Shown here: piece by piece, positions 9,441-20,557 of the stretch
Numbering within the stretch: position 1 is the first letter of the stretch
How the letters are laid out: each line of letters opens with the position of its first letter
NCBI GenBank assembly: GCA_963773335.1
Contig: CAVZAT010000004.1
Span: 930,001-994,000, forward strand
Length of the DNA: 64,000 nucleotides
Direction of reading: 5' to 3'
Origin: UBA4742 sp963773335
GTDB lineage: Bacteria > Actinomycetota > Acidimicrobiia > Acidimicrobiales > Acidimicrobilacustridaceae
The notes under the pieces: generated by a model
Database searches by the model: none
Seen by the model: only the letters and a program-made list of their open reading frames with translations
Told to the model about the DNA's origin: nothing
Position numbers and translations under genes: made by a program

Positions 9441-10650
9441 TCAGGCGGCGAGATCGGCCGGGAGCAGCTGCTCGTCGAGCAGGCGCTGCGAAGCGCGTGG
9501 GGTCGCCGTCCACGAACGAGCGGCACAGGGGCAGGCCCTCGAGGTAGCACGAGATGTAGGCCCGCCAGGTGGGGTCGGTCAGGAACTGCACCATCTTGGC
9601 CGCCCGGTCGCGGCTCACCAGCGCCCACCGCTGGCGTAGTCGATGACGTCGGCCTCGTCGGCGTGGCCCGTCCTCGTGGAGCAGGAAGGCGACGTTGCCC
9701 CGCACGTGGTCGAGCGCCTCGGCCGCCACCGCCACCGCCGCGGCCACCTCGGCGTCGTAGCGCATGCCAGTGGGCGCAGGTGCGCGGCCACGACCGGCTC
9801 TGGGCGGCGGCCCAGCGACGACCTCCAGGCCCAGGTCGGCCAGAGCCCTCGGCCAGCAGGCACTGGGGCGTGCCCACCAGGAAGATCGTCTCCTCCAGGT
9901 GGCCCTGGCCGCGCGCACCAGGCCCGACCTCCTTGCGGGTGTGCTCGGTGTGGTGGCCCGGGGTAGGCCTCGTGGGCCACCAGGTGGCCGATGGAGGTGG
10001 ACAGCACCGGCAGGTCGGTGTTGATGGCCACCCGGCTGCGCAGGCCGCCCAGGTAGTAGTTGAAGCCCGACCAGGGCTGGTCGGTCACCAGCTCCCAGTC
10101 GATGTGCTCGCCGTCGGGCAGCCCGAACAGCTGGTCGGTGCGCTCGCGGAGGTCCTCGGCCAGCGAAGCGATGACGGCCGGGCAGCTTGGCCGGGCGATG
10201 GCCTGCGCCTCGCGCCAGGCCACGAACCGCTCGCCCAGCGGTCCGGTGCCCGGCAGGACCTCGTCGAGGCGACGGTGGGCGTCGGCGAACTCGTCGGTGG
10301 GCCAGCGCTGGGACGCACGCCGTAGCAGCGCTCGACCTCGTCCGCGTAGCTGATGGCCTCGCCGGCCAGCTTGCGGGCCGAGGTGTGCAGGCCGACGGCG
10401 TGGGCCCGCAGCCAGCGCCGCCGATCGGCGTCGAGCTCGGGCTCGCCCGCACCCGCGTCGAGGTCGGCGAGCAGCCGGGCGGCCGTCGGCCACCAGCGCG
10501 ACCGGCGGGTGCGCCGGCTCGGCCGCCACCCGGGCCGCCACCTCGGGCGGTCCGTAGTAGGCGTCGACGAACCCGTCGACGTGGCGGCCCAGACGCAGGC
10601 CCAGCTCGAGGTAGCGCTCGACCGGTGACAGCTCGGGCGACCCTGGGCGG
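9441..10650 (-). CDS. DUF885 family protein, frame-broken
   Basis: A roughly 400-residue DUF885 protein, a family with an M32/thimet-like helical fold and a putative zinc site. Motifs are ELSPVERYLELGLRLGRHVDG at the start, DQPWSGFNYYLGGLRSRVAI, the metal-binding candidate VAHEAYPGHHTEH, and FLLHEDGHADEADVIDY. The end LLDEQLLPADLAA-stop is in a different frame from the middle. Breaks occur near 10490, 10320, 10185, 9960, 9920, 9850, 9775, 9640 and 9500. The start is unclear because no ATG/GTG lies in frame before SPVERYLEL; it probably overlaps the end of the dienelactone hydrolase gene. The substrate is unknown; peptidase is the usual guess. Confidence 0.68.
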
Positions 10651-11346
10651 TCAGTCGAGGTTGCGTGCGCAGGAAGGCGATCGGTCTGGACCCAGGCCCG
10701 GTCCGCGCGCCTCGGCGTCGTAGACCTCGGGCCGGGTGTCGTTGAAGAACGCGTGGTCGACGCCGGGGTAGATGAAGACTCGGCGTCCTTGCCCAGACCC
10801 GTCGAGCTGCTCCTGGAGCTCGCGGGCCAGGTCGGGGCCGAAGAAGCCGTCGTCGCTCGGCGAAGTGGCCGAGCACCGGCGCGTCGAGCCGCGACCAGTC
10901 GGGCTGCGGCGTGCTGCCCACGGGATGAGGCCGTAGAACGGCACGCACGGCCCCGACGGCGTCGGGGCGCTGGCAGGCCAGCACCAGGGCCAGGCCGCCG
11001 CCCATGCAGAACCCGATCACCCCGACCCGTTCGCCGGTCACCGCAGTCGAGCGACCGCAGGTAGTCGATGGCGCCGCTCATGTCCTGGCCGGCCTGGTCG
11101 ATGTTCAGCGCCATCATGAGCTTGCCGGCCTCGTCGGGCTCGGTGGTGGTCTCGCCGCGGTAGAGGTCGGGGGCCAGCGCGGTGAAGCCCTCGGCCGCCG
11201 AACCGGTCGGCCACGTCCTTGATGTGGGGCACCAGCCCCCACCACTCCTGGATCACGATCACGCCCGGGCCCGCGCCCCGTGCCGCCGGGGCCAGGTAGC
11301 CGCTGGCCCATGTGCCGTTGCTCGGGAAGTCGACGAGCTCACCCAT
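10651..11346 (-). CDS. dienelactone hydrolase family protein, frame-broken
   Basis: Starts MGELVDFPSNGTWASGYLAP and contains IVIQEWWGLVPHIKDVADRF (the family's E-x-W-G region). The nucleophile elbow is GVIGFCMGGGLALVLA (Cys, as in dienelactone hydrolase), followed by DDGFFGPDLARELQEQL and the catalytic His in YPGVDHAFFNDTRPEVYDA. The end CARNLD-stop is in its own frame. At least four single-base breaks lie near 11200, 11048, 10920-10860 and 10675. Cytosolic, about 235 residues. It may open halogenated-aromatic lactones or act as a general carboxylesterase. It overlaps or abuts the DUF885 gene downstream. Confidence 0.75.
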
Positions 11347-11380
11347 GGTCCGACCCTAGTGGCACCCGGGTCGGCACGGC

Positions 11381-11845
11381 TCAGTAGCGGCCACCGAGCT
11401 TGCTGTGGTCCCAGCTCACGATCTTCTCGGGGACGATCTCGATGCACACCCGCTTGGTGGCCAAGGCCTCGGCGATGGCCGGGATGTCGTCAGGGTTCTC
11501 GATCGGGAAGTAGCGCTCGACCACGTTGGCCGCCACCTTCATGAGCGGCTCGCGGTCATCGTGCACGATGGCCCGGCCGACGATCTCGACGCCCCGGAGC
11601 CTCTCGTAGACGTCGCCGTCCTCGACCAGCACCGTGATGCGTGGATCCCGGCGCAGGTTGAGCACCTTCTGGCTCTTGGAGAACGTCTCGAAGGCCGGGT
11701 GCCCGTCGAGGAAGCCGTACCACATGGCCACCAGGTGGATGTTCCCGTCGGGACCGAACGAGGCGATGTTCATCGTCTGACGCTCGTGCAGGAACGCGTC
11801 GACCTCCTCGTCGGTCATGCGGATGAGCTCACGTCTCGATGGCAT
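11381..11845 (-). CDS. PNPOx-like split-barrel flavin/F420-binding protein
   Basis: An intact 154-residue protein of the pyridoxamine-5'-phosphate-oxidase-like fold. It opens RMTDEEVDAFLHERQTMNIA, followed by GNIHLVAMWYGFLDGHPAFE and NLRRDPRITVLVEDGD. This arrangement is common in actinobacterial F420-dependent reductases of the PNPOx superfamily, where the short first helix and the R-D-P loop bind the cofactor. The final KRVCIEIVPEKIVSWDHSKL gives the last strand. Other split-barrel proteins bind heme or FMN, so the cofactor is inferred. It lies in a leftward run of genes, 34 bases before the dienelactone hydrolase start. Confidence 0.75.
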   Translation of the reverse strand: MPSRRELIRMTDEEVDAFLHERQTMNIASFGPDGNIHLVAMWYGFLDGHPAFETFSKSQKVLNLRRDPRITVLVEDGDVYERLRGVEIVGRAIVHDDREPLMKVAANVVERYFPIENPDDIPAIAEALATKRVCIEIVPEKIVSWDHSKLGGRY

Positions 11846-11862
11846 GGCCAGAAGCTAGCTCC

Positions 11863-12663
11863 TCAGAAGACGTCGCCGTTGAACAGCTCGGGGGCGACGG
11901 GGCAGTCGGTGCGGCGCAGGGCGTCGGCCACGGGCTCGACGCCGATCGGGCCGACGATCCGGTCGACCAGGTCGAGGGGCACGAACTCGTCGTCGGCGTC
12001 CCACGGCTCGTCGGGCTCGACCCGCCGGCGCAGGCCGTCCCACATGCGAGCGGGCAGCAGGCGACCCACGCCGGCCACCAGCCAGACCGGCACGCCGGCG
12101 TGGCGGGCCACCGCGGCGGCGGCCCGCGAGCCGCTCACGGCCAGGAACTCCTCGGGACCCACCGCCGTCGATTCGAGCAGCACCAGGCTGGCCAGGCCAC
12201 CGCCGCCCCCAGACCGGCCTGGGCCACGTCGGACGCCTCGACGTCGGCGCGCCAGAGCTGGCTCACGAAGCCCGAGGCCTCGCCCCGGGTGTCGACGGCC
12301 AGCACCTCGAGGTCGCCCCGGCGGGGCAGGGCCTCGGCGATCTCGTCGGGCCAGCCGAGGACGGTGACGGTGGCGTCGTCGGGCAGGGCGTGGGCCAGCT
12401 CGGCGGCCGTGGTGTCGGCCTGCGATCTGCTCGGCCGCCTCCCAGATCTCCGACGGCGCGTCGCCGGCGGTCAGCACCCGGGCGCAGAACCACACCAGCG
12501 GGCCCGAGGTGGGCTGGCGCGAGACGATGCGGCGGCACGCGGTGACCAGGCCCTGCGGATCGCAGCCGAAGCTGGACAGCGCCATGGCCGTCTCCTGCAC
12601 CAGGGCGCCCTGGGGCGCCCCGGAGGCCCGAGCCACGTACCGGAGCCGCTCGATCGGGTGCAT
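11863..12663 (-). CDS. eIF-2B-alpha-like Rossmann protein, frame-broken
   Basis: About 267 residues. The first third (GAPQGALVQETAMALSSFG) is helical. The remainder, joined across frame changes near 12425, 12195 and a few others, contains VTVLGWPDEIAEAL, LEVLAVDTRGEASGF and then LLESTAVGPEEFLAVSGSRA and HAGVPVWLVAGVGRLLP. The pattern 'gain of a private pool item, then H-G-V-P-V-(W/Y)-(L/V)' resembles eIF-2B-alpha/ribose-1,5-bisphosphate isomerase-like proteins, but key catalytic residues are not evident. A conserved hypothetical with uncertain function. The frame at both ends is the same, which supports a single gene. Confidence 0.5.
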   Translation of the reverse strand: MHPIERLRYVARASGAPQGALVQETAMALSSFGCDPQGLVTACRRIVSRQPTSGPLVWFCARVLTAGDAPSEIWEAAEQIAGRHHGRRAGPRPARRRHRHRPRLARRDRRGPAPPGRPRGAGRRHPGRGLGLREPALARRRRGVRRGPGRSGGGGGLASLVLLESTAVGPEEFLAVSGSRAAAAVARHAGVPVWLVAGVGRLLPARMWDGLRRRVEPDEPWDADDEFVPLDLVDRIVGPIGVEPVADALRRTDCPVAPELFNGDVF

Positions 12664-12737
12664 CGGCTCGACGCTAGCGGCCGCCCACGCCGCAGCGACC
12701 CGCCGCGGGCGGGTCCGCGCCCGGTCCCGGGACCGGG

Positions 12738-13193
12738 TCAGGCGCCGTGGGCGCCCGGCTGCCAGATCATGAGGTAGAGCAGGATCAGCAGCAGCAGGTG
12801 GACCATGCCGGTGAACATGGGCACGCGCCGGGCCGCCTCGGCGTCACCGGCGGCCGCCTTCCGCTGGGCCGGCAGGATGGCGAAGAGGAACAGGGCCACC
12901 AGGATGATCCACAGCAACATGGCGAGGCTCACCCAGGACTGCTTGAAGCTGAACACCTCCCTGCCGCCTGTCTTGCTCATGCCGACCATGCCAGCCCGAA
13001 GAAGCCGGCCAGCACCACGGCGGGTGTGGCGAAGCGCTGCAGGTAGGTGAGCACGGCGGCCACCTGGTGCCCTCGTCACCCGTGCGGGCCAGCAGGGGCA
13101 TCACGAACAGCGGGCCGAAGGCCACCAGCACCGCCAGGATGTGCAGGAGCAACACGATTTGTAGCCGGTGTCGTTGTACGCGGCGAGAACCAT
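12738..13193 (-). CDS. DUF2269-like integral membrane protein, frame-broken
   Basis: Read across two shifts (near 13155 and 13065), the protein of about 151 residues starts MVLAAYNDTGYK. It has four membrane helices: LLLHILAVLVAFGPLFVMPLLA, a second after the ARTGDEGTR loop, SLAMLLWIILVALFLFAILPA and MVHLLLLILLYLMIW. Small four-helix proteins with a 'LHILAVLVAFGP' first helix are annotated DUF2269 or similar. Some relatives contact heme or copper, but no metal motif is clear here. It is divergent from the thioredoxin-like gene with a 60-base promoter region. Confidence 0.6.
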
Positions 13194-13253
13194 GGGGCCT
13201 CCACGTTGAGTGAGTGTGCTCTGCCGAACGTAGTCGCGCTACGTTCTCCGTCC

Positions 13254-13746
13254 GTGGCAACCGACGTCCCCGCTGATCTCGTCCTCACCCCGATCGGGCG
13301 GGAGCCTCGCACGATCGGCGAGTGGACCACCATGTTCCACCTGGCCATCGTGGTGCTCGACCCCTACACCTACGAGAGCTCCTGGATCCTCGACACCGCC
13401 ACGCGAGTGCTGCGCAACTTCGCGGCGGCCGACTGCCGGGTGGCGTTCCTGGTCACCGCCGACGAGGCCGACGCCCGCACGTTCCTCGGTCCGCTGGTCC
13501 CCGAGTTCCTCGTCCTCGTCGATCCCGACCGCGAGGCCACGCAAGGGCCTCGGCCTCGAGCACCTCCCGGCGTTCGTGCACGTCAACCAGAGCCACGCGG
13601 TGGAGGCCAAGGCCGAGGGCTGGGAGCCCGACGAGTGGCGCGAGGTGGCCGAGAACCTGGCCACCCGCATGAGCTGGGCCCGGCCGGTCATCCCCGCCGC
13701 CGGCGATCCCACGCCCTTCGAGGGACGTCCGGCTCTCGTCAGATGA
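13254..13746 (+). CDS. thioredoxin-fold-like hypothetical protein, one frameshift
   Basis: About 164 residues from a GTG. Strand-helix order resembles thioredoxin: HLAIVVLDPYTYESSWILDT, VLRNFAAADCRVAFLVTADEAD, then LEHLPAFVHVNQSHAVEAKAEGW with the cis-Pro-like 'LPAF' before a strand. There is no CxxC, so it is not a classical redox thioredoxin. A single-base insertion near 13542 breaks the frame. The stop overlaps the fumC stop convergently by 8 bases (13739-13746). Function unknown. Confidence 0.5.
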
Positions 13747-15174
13747 TCCCGCCCTTGGTCATGGCGATGACGTCGAGGGCCTTGTCCAGGTCGGCTTCGG
13801 TCATGAGGCCCTGCTCGAGGACGAGCTCGCGGATCGATCGACCGGTCTTGACCGAGGCCTTGATGATCTCGGCGGCCTTCTCGTAGCCGATGTAGGGGTT
13901 CAGCGACGTCCCGATGGACGGCGAGGACTCGGCGTAGGCCTTGAGCCGGGCCTCGTTGGCCGTGATGCCGTCGATGCAGCGTGTCGGCGAAGACCACGCT
14001 CACCGCCGACAGGAGCCGGATCGACTCCAGCAGGTTGCGGGCCATCATGGGCATGAAGACGTTGAGCTCGAACGCGCCCTGGGTGCCGCCGAAGGCCACG
14101 GCCGCGTCGTTGCCCAGCACCTGGGCGGCCACCTGGGTCACCGCCTCGGGGATGACCGGGTTGACCTTGCCCGGCATGATCGAGCTGCCAGGCTGCAGGT
14201 CGGGCAGGAAGATCTCCGACAGACCCGGTGCGGGGGCCGCTGCCCATCCAGCGCAGGTCGTTGGCGATCTTGATCAGGGCGACGGCCAGCGTGCGCAGCT
14301 CGCCCGAGGTCTCGACCAGCGCGTCGCGGGCGCTCTGGGCGGCGAAGTGGTCGCCGGCCTCGGTCAGAGGCAGGCCATCGGTGCGGGCCACCAGCCGGGC
14401 GATCACCTTGCGGGCGAACGTCTTGGGCGCGTTGATGCCGGTACCCACTGCGGTGCCGCCCAGGGGCAGCTCGCCCACCCGGGGCAGCGTGTCGCTCAGG
14501 CGGGCGATGGCCTGGTGAACCTGGGTGGCGTAGCCGCCGAACTCCTGGCCCAACGTGACCGGTGTGGCGTCCATGAGGTGGGTGCGACCCGACTTGACCA
14601 CCTTGGCGAACTTGCGCTGCTTGCGTCGCAGGGACGCCTCCAGGTGCTCGAGCGCGGGCAGCAGGTCCCGGGCGATGCCCTCGGTGACAGCCAGGTGGAT
14701 GGCCGACGGGAACACGTCGTTGGAGGACTGTGAGGCGTTCACGTGGTCGTTGGGGTGCACCGAGCCGGCCTCGCCCAGGCGTTCGCTGGCCAGGGTGGCG
14801 ATGACCTCGTTGGCGTTCATGTTCGACGAGGTGCCCGAGCCGGTCTGGTAGACGTCGATCGGGAACTCGTCGTCCCAGCGGCCCTCGGCCACCTCCTCGG
14901 CCGCGGCCACGATGGCAGCCGCGATGCGCTTGTCGACCTTGGGGACGTCCTTCAGCCCGGCGTTGACCACCGCCGCCTCGGACTTGATCAGGGCCAGTGC
15001 ACGGATCAGCCGGGGCTCGATGGTCAGTCCCGAGATGGGGAAGTTCTCGACGGCCCGCTGGGTCTGGGCCGCGTACTTGGCCGCGGCGGGCACCTTCACC
15101 TCGCCCATCGAGTCGTGCTCGATGCGGAACGCGGGCTCGGAGTCGTCGGGCGAGGCAGGGGGAGCGGCGGTCAT
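13739..15174 (-). CDS. fumC: class II fumarate hydratase, frame-broken
   Basis: TCA-cycle enzyme interconverting fumarate and malate. It opens FRIEHDSMGEVKVPAAAKYAAQTQRAVENFP and carries YQTGSGTSSNMNANEV, VHPNDHVNASQSSNDVFPSA and SGRTHLMDATPVTLGQEF. The superfamily signature GSSIMPGKVNPVIPEA follows, then the tail AIDGITANEARLKAY-like region, NPYIGYEKAA and DVIAMTKGGII. About 477 residues, normal length. Two breaks, near 14228 and 13980 (an extra C in ACGCTGC), interrupt an otherwise complete protein. The ATG at 15174 starts MTAAPPASPDD. It is the only central-metabolism gene in this part of the window. Confidence 0.93.
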
Positions 15175-15319
15175 GGGGCCGAAACTAGTCGCTGTCCCGT
15201 GCGACGAGTTCGGCTGGTTCAGCGGGTCGCGCCACTCTGGGCTTTCGGCCCCGCTTAGGTGTGACGGTCGACAATGGTGGCACGCTCGCCCCCTCCGCGC
15301 CCGCCTGCGAGGCACCCTC

Positions 15320-15618
15320 ATGAGTCACCATCCCGCCCGCCGAGCCCGCACCGTCACCGCGGTGCTGAGCGCGGCCGCCTTCGCCAGCATCGCCGGCGGC
15401 CTGGCCGCCACCCAGGCGGCGGCGTCGAACGCCCAGGGGGCGACGACGCCGGCCACCACCCCGCCACGACACCGGCCACCGCCCCCGGCTCCCGGCCAGA
15501 CCTCGGGTCCTCCTCGAATCCCGGCTTCGACGACGGCGGCTGGTCGGCGACACCGGCCCCGTCGGGCTCGCTCGGCGTCCCCCAGCAGGGCAACCACGGG
15601 CAGTCCGGTGCCAGCTGA
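15320..15618 (+). CDS. small exported Ser/Pro/Gly-rich protein, one frameshift
   Basis: It starts MSHHPARRARTVTAVLSAAAFASIAGGLAATQAAA, a clear signal peptide, followed by an Ala/Thr/Pro-rich stretch. As sequenced, this frame runs on into apbE. However, from about 15465 the strong G/C at third codon positions switches to another frame, which gives SSNPGFDDGGWSATPAPS and ends GQSGAS-stop at 15618. I therefore read it as a separate protein of about 99 residues overlapping the apbE start. Similar low-complexity exported proteins precede apbE in other Actinobacteria, in my recollection. Function unknown. Confidence 0.6.
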
Positions 15619-16609
15619 CATCCGCTTCCAGGCCATGGGCACCCGCGCCCGCATCCTGGTGATCGGCGAACCGCACGGACTGGCCGAGCGCCTGCGCGAC
15701 CGGGTCGTCGACCTCGAAGCCCGCTGGAGCCGGTTCGTGGACACCAGCGAGATCAGCCGCCTGAACCGGGCCGCGGGCGCCGCAGTGCCCATGTCGCCCG
15801 ACACCCTCGAGCTGCTGGCCCACGCCATGGAGGGATGGGAGGCCACCTACGGGCTGTTCGACCCGACCATCCTGGGCGATCTGGAGCGAGCGGGCTACGA
15901 CCGAACCTTCGAGCGCGTGGGCGGCCGCGACCCCGAAGCGGACGAGCTGGCCCGCCACCCGGCCGCGGCCGGCGCCTGGACGGTCCCGGCTCCGCCCACC
16001 GACGTGGGCTCGGGCCCGACCCGACGCTCATGGTTGGTGCGAGGATGTGGCGGCCTCGAGGTCGACCACCAGGCCAGCACCGCCCGGCTGCCCGCCGGGG
16101 TGGGTTTCGACCCCGGCGGCATCGGCAAGGGCTTCGCCGCCGATCTGGTGGCCGCCGAAGCCATGGCCGCGGGCGCGGCCGGCGTGCTCATCGACCTGGG
16201 TGGTGACGTGCGGGTCACCGGCGAGCCGCCGGAGCGCGCCGGGCATTGGCACATCGGCGTCGACCACCCGCTGGGCGCACTCGACCTGGCCTCGGTGGAG
16301 CTCGAGGACGGTGCCGTGGCCACCAGCACCCGCACCAAGCGCCGGTGGACCGCCGCAGACGGTGAGCAGCGCCACCACCTGATCGATCCCCTGATGGGCA
16401 GCCCGGTGGACAGCGACGTGGTGTCGGCCACCGCGGTGGCGGCCCTGGGGTGGCAGGCCGAGGTGCTGGCCAAGGCCGCCTTCATCGGCGGGACCGTGCA
16501 GGGCCTGGGCCTGGTCCACACCCTGGGCGGCGCCGCCGTCGTGTTCACCGCTGATGGCGAGCTGTGCGAGGGACCCGACTGGCACCGGTTCGTGGCTCGA
16601 GCCGCCTGA
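15608..16609 (+). CDS. apbE: FAD:protein FMN transferase
   Basis: The 333-residue ApbE protein attaches FMN covalently to Thr in redox proteins such as exported FMN-binding proteins. It opens DIRFQAMGTRARILVIGEPH (the family's 'MGT' start) with FVDTSEISRLNRAAG, VGFDPGGIGKGFAADLV (substrate loop), LIDLGGDVRVTGEPP and TSTRTKRRWTAADGEQRHHLIDP (metal/FAD region). The frame is intact. The GTG start overlaps the stop of the small exported protein by 11 bases. No signal peptide belongs to this frame, so it may act in the cytosol. No flavinylation target gene lies in the window. Confidence 0.87.
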   Translation: MPADIRFQAMGTRARILVIGEPHGLAERLRDRVVDLEARWSRFVDTSEISRLNRAAGAAVPMSPDTLELLAHAMEGWEATYGLFDPTILGDLERAGYDRTFERVGGRDPEADELARHPAAAGAWTVPAPPTDVGSGPTRRSWLVRGCGGLEVDHQASTARLPAGVGFDPGGIGKGFAADLVAAEAMAAGAAGVLIDLGGDVRVTGEPPERAGHWHIGVDHPLGALDLASVELEDGAVATSTRTKRRWTAADGEQRHHLIDPLMGSPVDSDVVSATAVAALGWQAEVLAKAAFIGGTVQGLGLVHTLGGAAVVFTADGELCEGPDWHRFVARAA

Positions 16610-16621
16610 GCCCGCAGACCC

Positions 16622-18239
<1,618 letters not shown>

Positions 18240-18358
18240 AGTCGATCCAGTCTGCCGCGTCCCACCCGGTTCGCAGCGTCTCGGCCTCTTTGCGGTCGGA
18301 TTCCGGGCCGATCTGCGCCCAGTTCCGCCGCGCCGCAGGCCGTGCGTCCGGGCACCGG

Positions 18359-19910
18359 TCAGTTGACCTGGCGCTCGCGCCCCTCCCAGTAGGGGGCGCG
18401 CAGCTTGTACTTCTGGAGCTTGCCGGTGGCGGTGCGGGCCAGCTCGTCGCGGAACTCGACCGAGGTCGGGCACTTGAAGTGGGCCAGGTGCTCGCGGCAG
18501 TGGTCGATCAGCTCGTCGCTCGGTCACCTCCTGGCCCCGGGCCACCACCACCAGCGCCTTGACGGTCTCGCCCCACTTCTCGTCGGGCACGCCGATCACC
18601 GCCACCTCGGCCACGGCCGGATGGCTGAACAAGCGGTCCTCGACCTCGATCGACGACACGTTCTCGCCGCCGGAGATGATCACGTCCTTCTTGCGGTCGG
18701 CGATGGTGAGGTAGCCGCCGTCGTCGATGAAGCCGCCGTCGCCGGTGTGGAACCAGCCGCCGTCGAGGGCGTCGGCCGTGGCCTCGGGGTTGTCCCAGTA
18801 GCCCTCGAGCACGACGTTGGAGCGGGCCAGCACCTCGCCGGCTCGAATCGGTGCGCAGGCTGACGCCCAGCGCCGGGGTGCCGGCCCGGGCCAGCTTGGG
18901 CCCGCGCGCTCGCCGGGCGCCAGGTCGTCCCACTCGGCTGCGGCCGCGGTTCATGGTGAGCAGCGGCGCGGTCTCGGTGAGGCCGTAGATCTGGATGAAC
19001 TCCCAGCCCAGCTCGGTCTCGACCCGCTCGATGGTGCGGGTGGGCGGCGGCGCCCCGGCCACCACGATGCGGGTTCGCCCGGCGCCGGGGACCGGACCGT
19101 CCCAGGACTGGCCGCGGCGTCCAGGATGGCGGCCACCACCGCCGGCGCGCCGCACATGAGGGTCACGCCGTCGCGCTCGACCCGCCGCAGGATCTCGGCG
19201 CCGTCGACCTTGCGCAGCACCACGTGGCGCACGCCCATGGCCGGTGACCGCGTAGGGCATGCCCCACCCGTTGCAGTGGAACATGGGCAGGGTGTGCAGG
19301 TACACGTCGCGGTCGCTCACCCCGGCGTGCCACCCGAAGGTGGCGGCGTTGAGCCACAGGTTGCGATGGGTCATCTGCACGCCCTTGGGGCGCGCCGTGG
19401 TGCCGGAGGTGTAGTTGATGGTGGCGGTGGCGTCCTCGTCGGGCTCCCAGGCGCTCGGGCTCGACGCCGAAGCGGTAGATCTGCTCGTCGTCGTCGCACC
19501 GAGCACGAATCGGTGGGTGACCTTGATGTCGGCCAGCGCGTCGTCGCAGCTCGGGGTCGACGAGCAGCACCGACGGCCCCGCAGTGGCTCCGACGATGTA
19601 GTCGATCTCGTCGGCCGAGAGCCGGAAGTTGATGGGCACGTAGATGCGGCCCCATCCGCTGACGCCGTAGAAGCCGGCCAGCAGGCCGGGCCGCGTTCTG
19701 CGACACGATCGCCACCCGTTCGCCCCGGCCGACGCCCAACTCGTCGAGGCGGGCGGCCTGGGCGGCGGCCAGCTCGTAGCCAGACGGCGGTAGGTGACCT
19801 CGGTCCAGCGGGCTGGCCGGCTGGTCGGGCTCGTCGACGACGGCCAGCCGATCGCCATAGACCAGACGTGCCCGATCGAGGTGGTCACGGATCGTCAACG
19901 GCACCTTCAC
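18359..19910 (-). CDS. AMP-dependent acyl-CoA synthetase/ligase, frame-broken
   Basis: An ANL-superfamily enzyme activating a carboxylic acid to its CoA thioester. It shows INYTSGTTARPKGVQMTHRN (P-loop), LPMFHCNGWGMPY, WEFIQIYGLTETAPLLT, GWFHTGDGGFIDDGGYLTIADRKKDVIISGGENVSS and a final catalytic Lys in RTATGKLQKYKLR. That combination fits medium/long-chain fatty-acyl-CoA ligases. At least six one-base breaks (for example an extra C at about 19245) run through it. The GTG start is fixed by its GTGA overlap with the carD stop and a GGGGAGG ribosome-binding site. Confidence 0.87.
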
Positions 19911-20452
19911 AGCGGCCTCCCCTGGTTCCACCGACGCCGGCCGGCCCTCCAGACCGGCGTCAGGTCACCGATCTTGTCAGGATCGCGTCGAGCGCGGCTC
20001 TCGGCGTCCTCTTCGCTCACGTCCATGGCCAGGCGGAGCTCGGAGACGAGCACCCGACGGGAGTTCACCAACAGGCGCTTCTCGCCGGCCGACAGGTGCT
20101 TCTCCTGCTCGCGCCGCGAGAGGTTCCGCACCAGCTCGGCCACCTGGTAGATGTCGCCGGACTTGAGCTTCTCGACGTTGTTCTTGAAGCGGCGCGACCA
20201 GTTGGCCGGCTCGCGCCCGCAGGGCTTGCCCAGCAAGGCGAAGACCTCGTCGACCTCGTCGCGGTCGATGATGGCCCGCAGGCCCACCTCGTCGGCGTTG
20301 TCGATCGGCACCTTCAGCGTCAGGTCACCGAAAGCGATGCGCAGCACGAAGCAGTCACGGCTCTCGCCGAAGGCTTCGACCTTCTCCTTGCGCTCGATGA
20401 CCGCCGCCCCATGGTGGGGATACGCGACCTTGTCACCAACTTTGAACGGCAC
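19907..20452 (-). CDS. carD: CarD family RNA-polymerase-binding transcription factor
   Basis: CarD binds RNA polymerase beta and stabilises open promoter complexes. It starts VPFKVGDKVAYPHHGAAVIE (RNAP-interacting Tudor-like domain). The helical DNA-binding domain follows with RRFKNNVEKLKSGDIYQVAELVRNLSRRE and EKRLLVNSRRVLVSELRLA. 181 residues with a somewhat extended basic tail. The GTG is preceded by GAGGGAGA. Intact. The stop overlaps the acyl-CoA ligase start as GTGA, an unusual partner; in many Actinobacteria carD is followed by ispD. Confidence 0.9.
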   Translation of the reverse strand: MPFKVGDKVAYPHHGAAVIERKEKVEAFGESRDCFVLRIAFGDLTLKVPIDNADEVGLRAIIDRDEVDEVFALLGKPCGREPANWSRRFKNNVEKLKSGDIYQVAELVRNLSRREQEKHLSAGEKRLLVNSRRVLVSELRLAMDVSEEDAESRARRDPDKIGDLTPVWRAGRRRWNQGRPL

Positions 20453-20557
20453 GGAGATCTCCCTCGGCGAGCTGTCGGGGAGCCCTCGCCGGCTCAACAG
20501 TCTACCGCGACCCATGCCATTGCCGGTTTTCGGCGCGAAATCCGCCAGACTCGCCTC

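Noticed and set aside
8703..10325. A long plus-strand ORF continuing the dehydrogenase frame over DUF885.
   Set aside because: Beyond about 9365 it is the antisense of the DUF885 gene, whose protein motifs are clear; the run-on comes from an indel near the stop.
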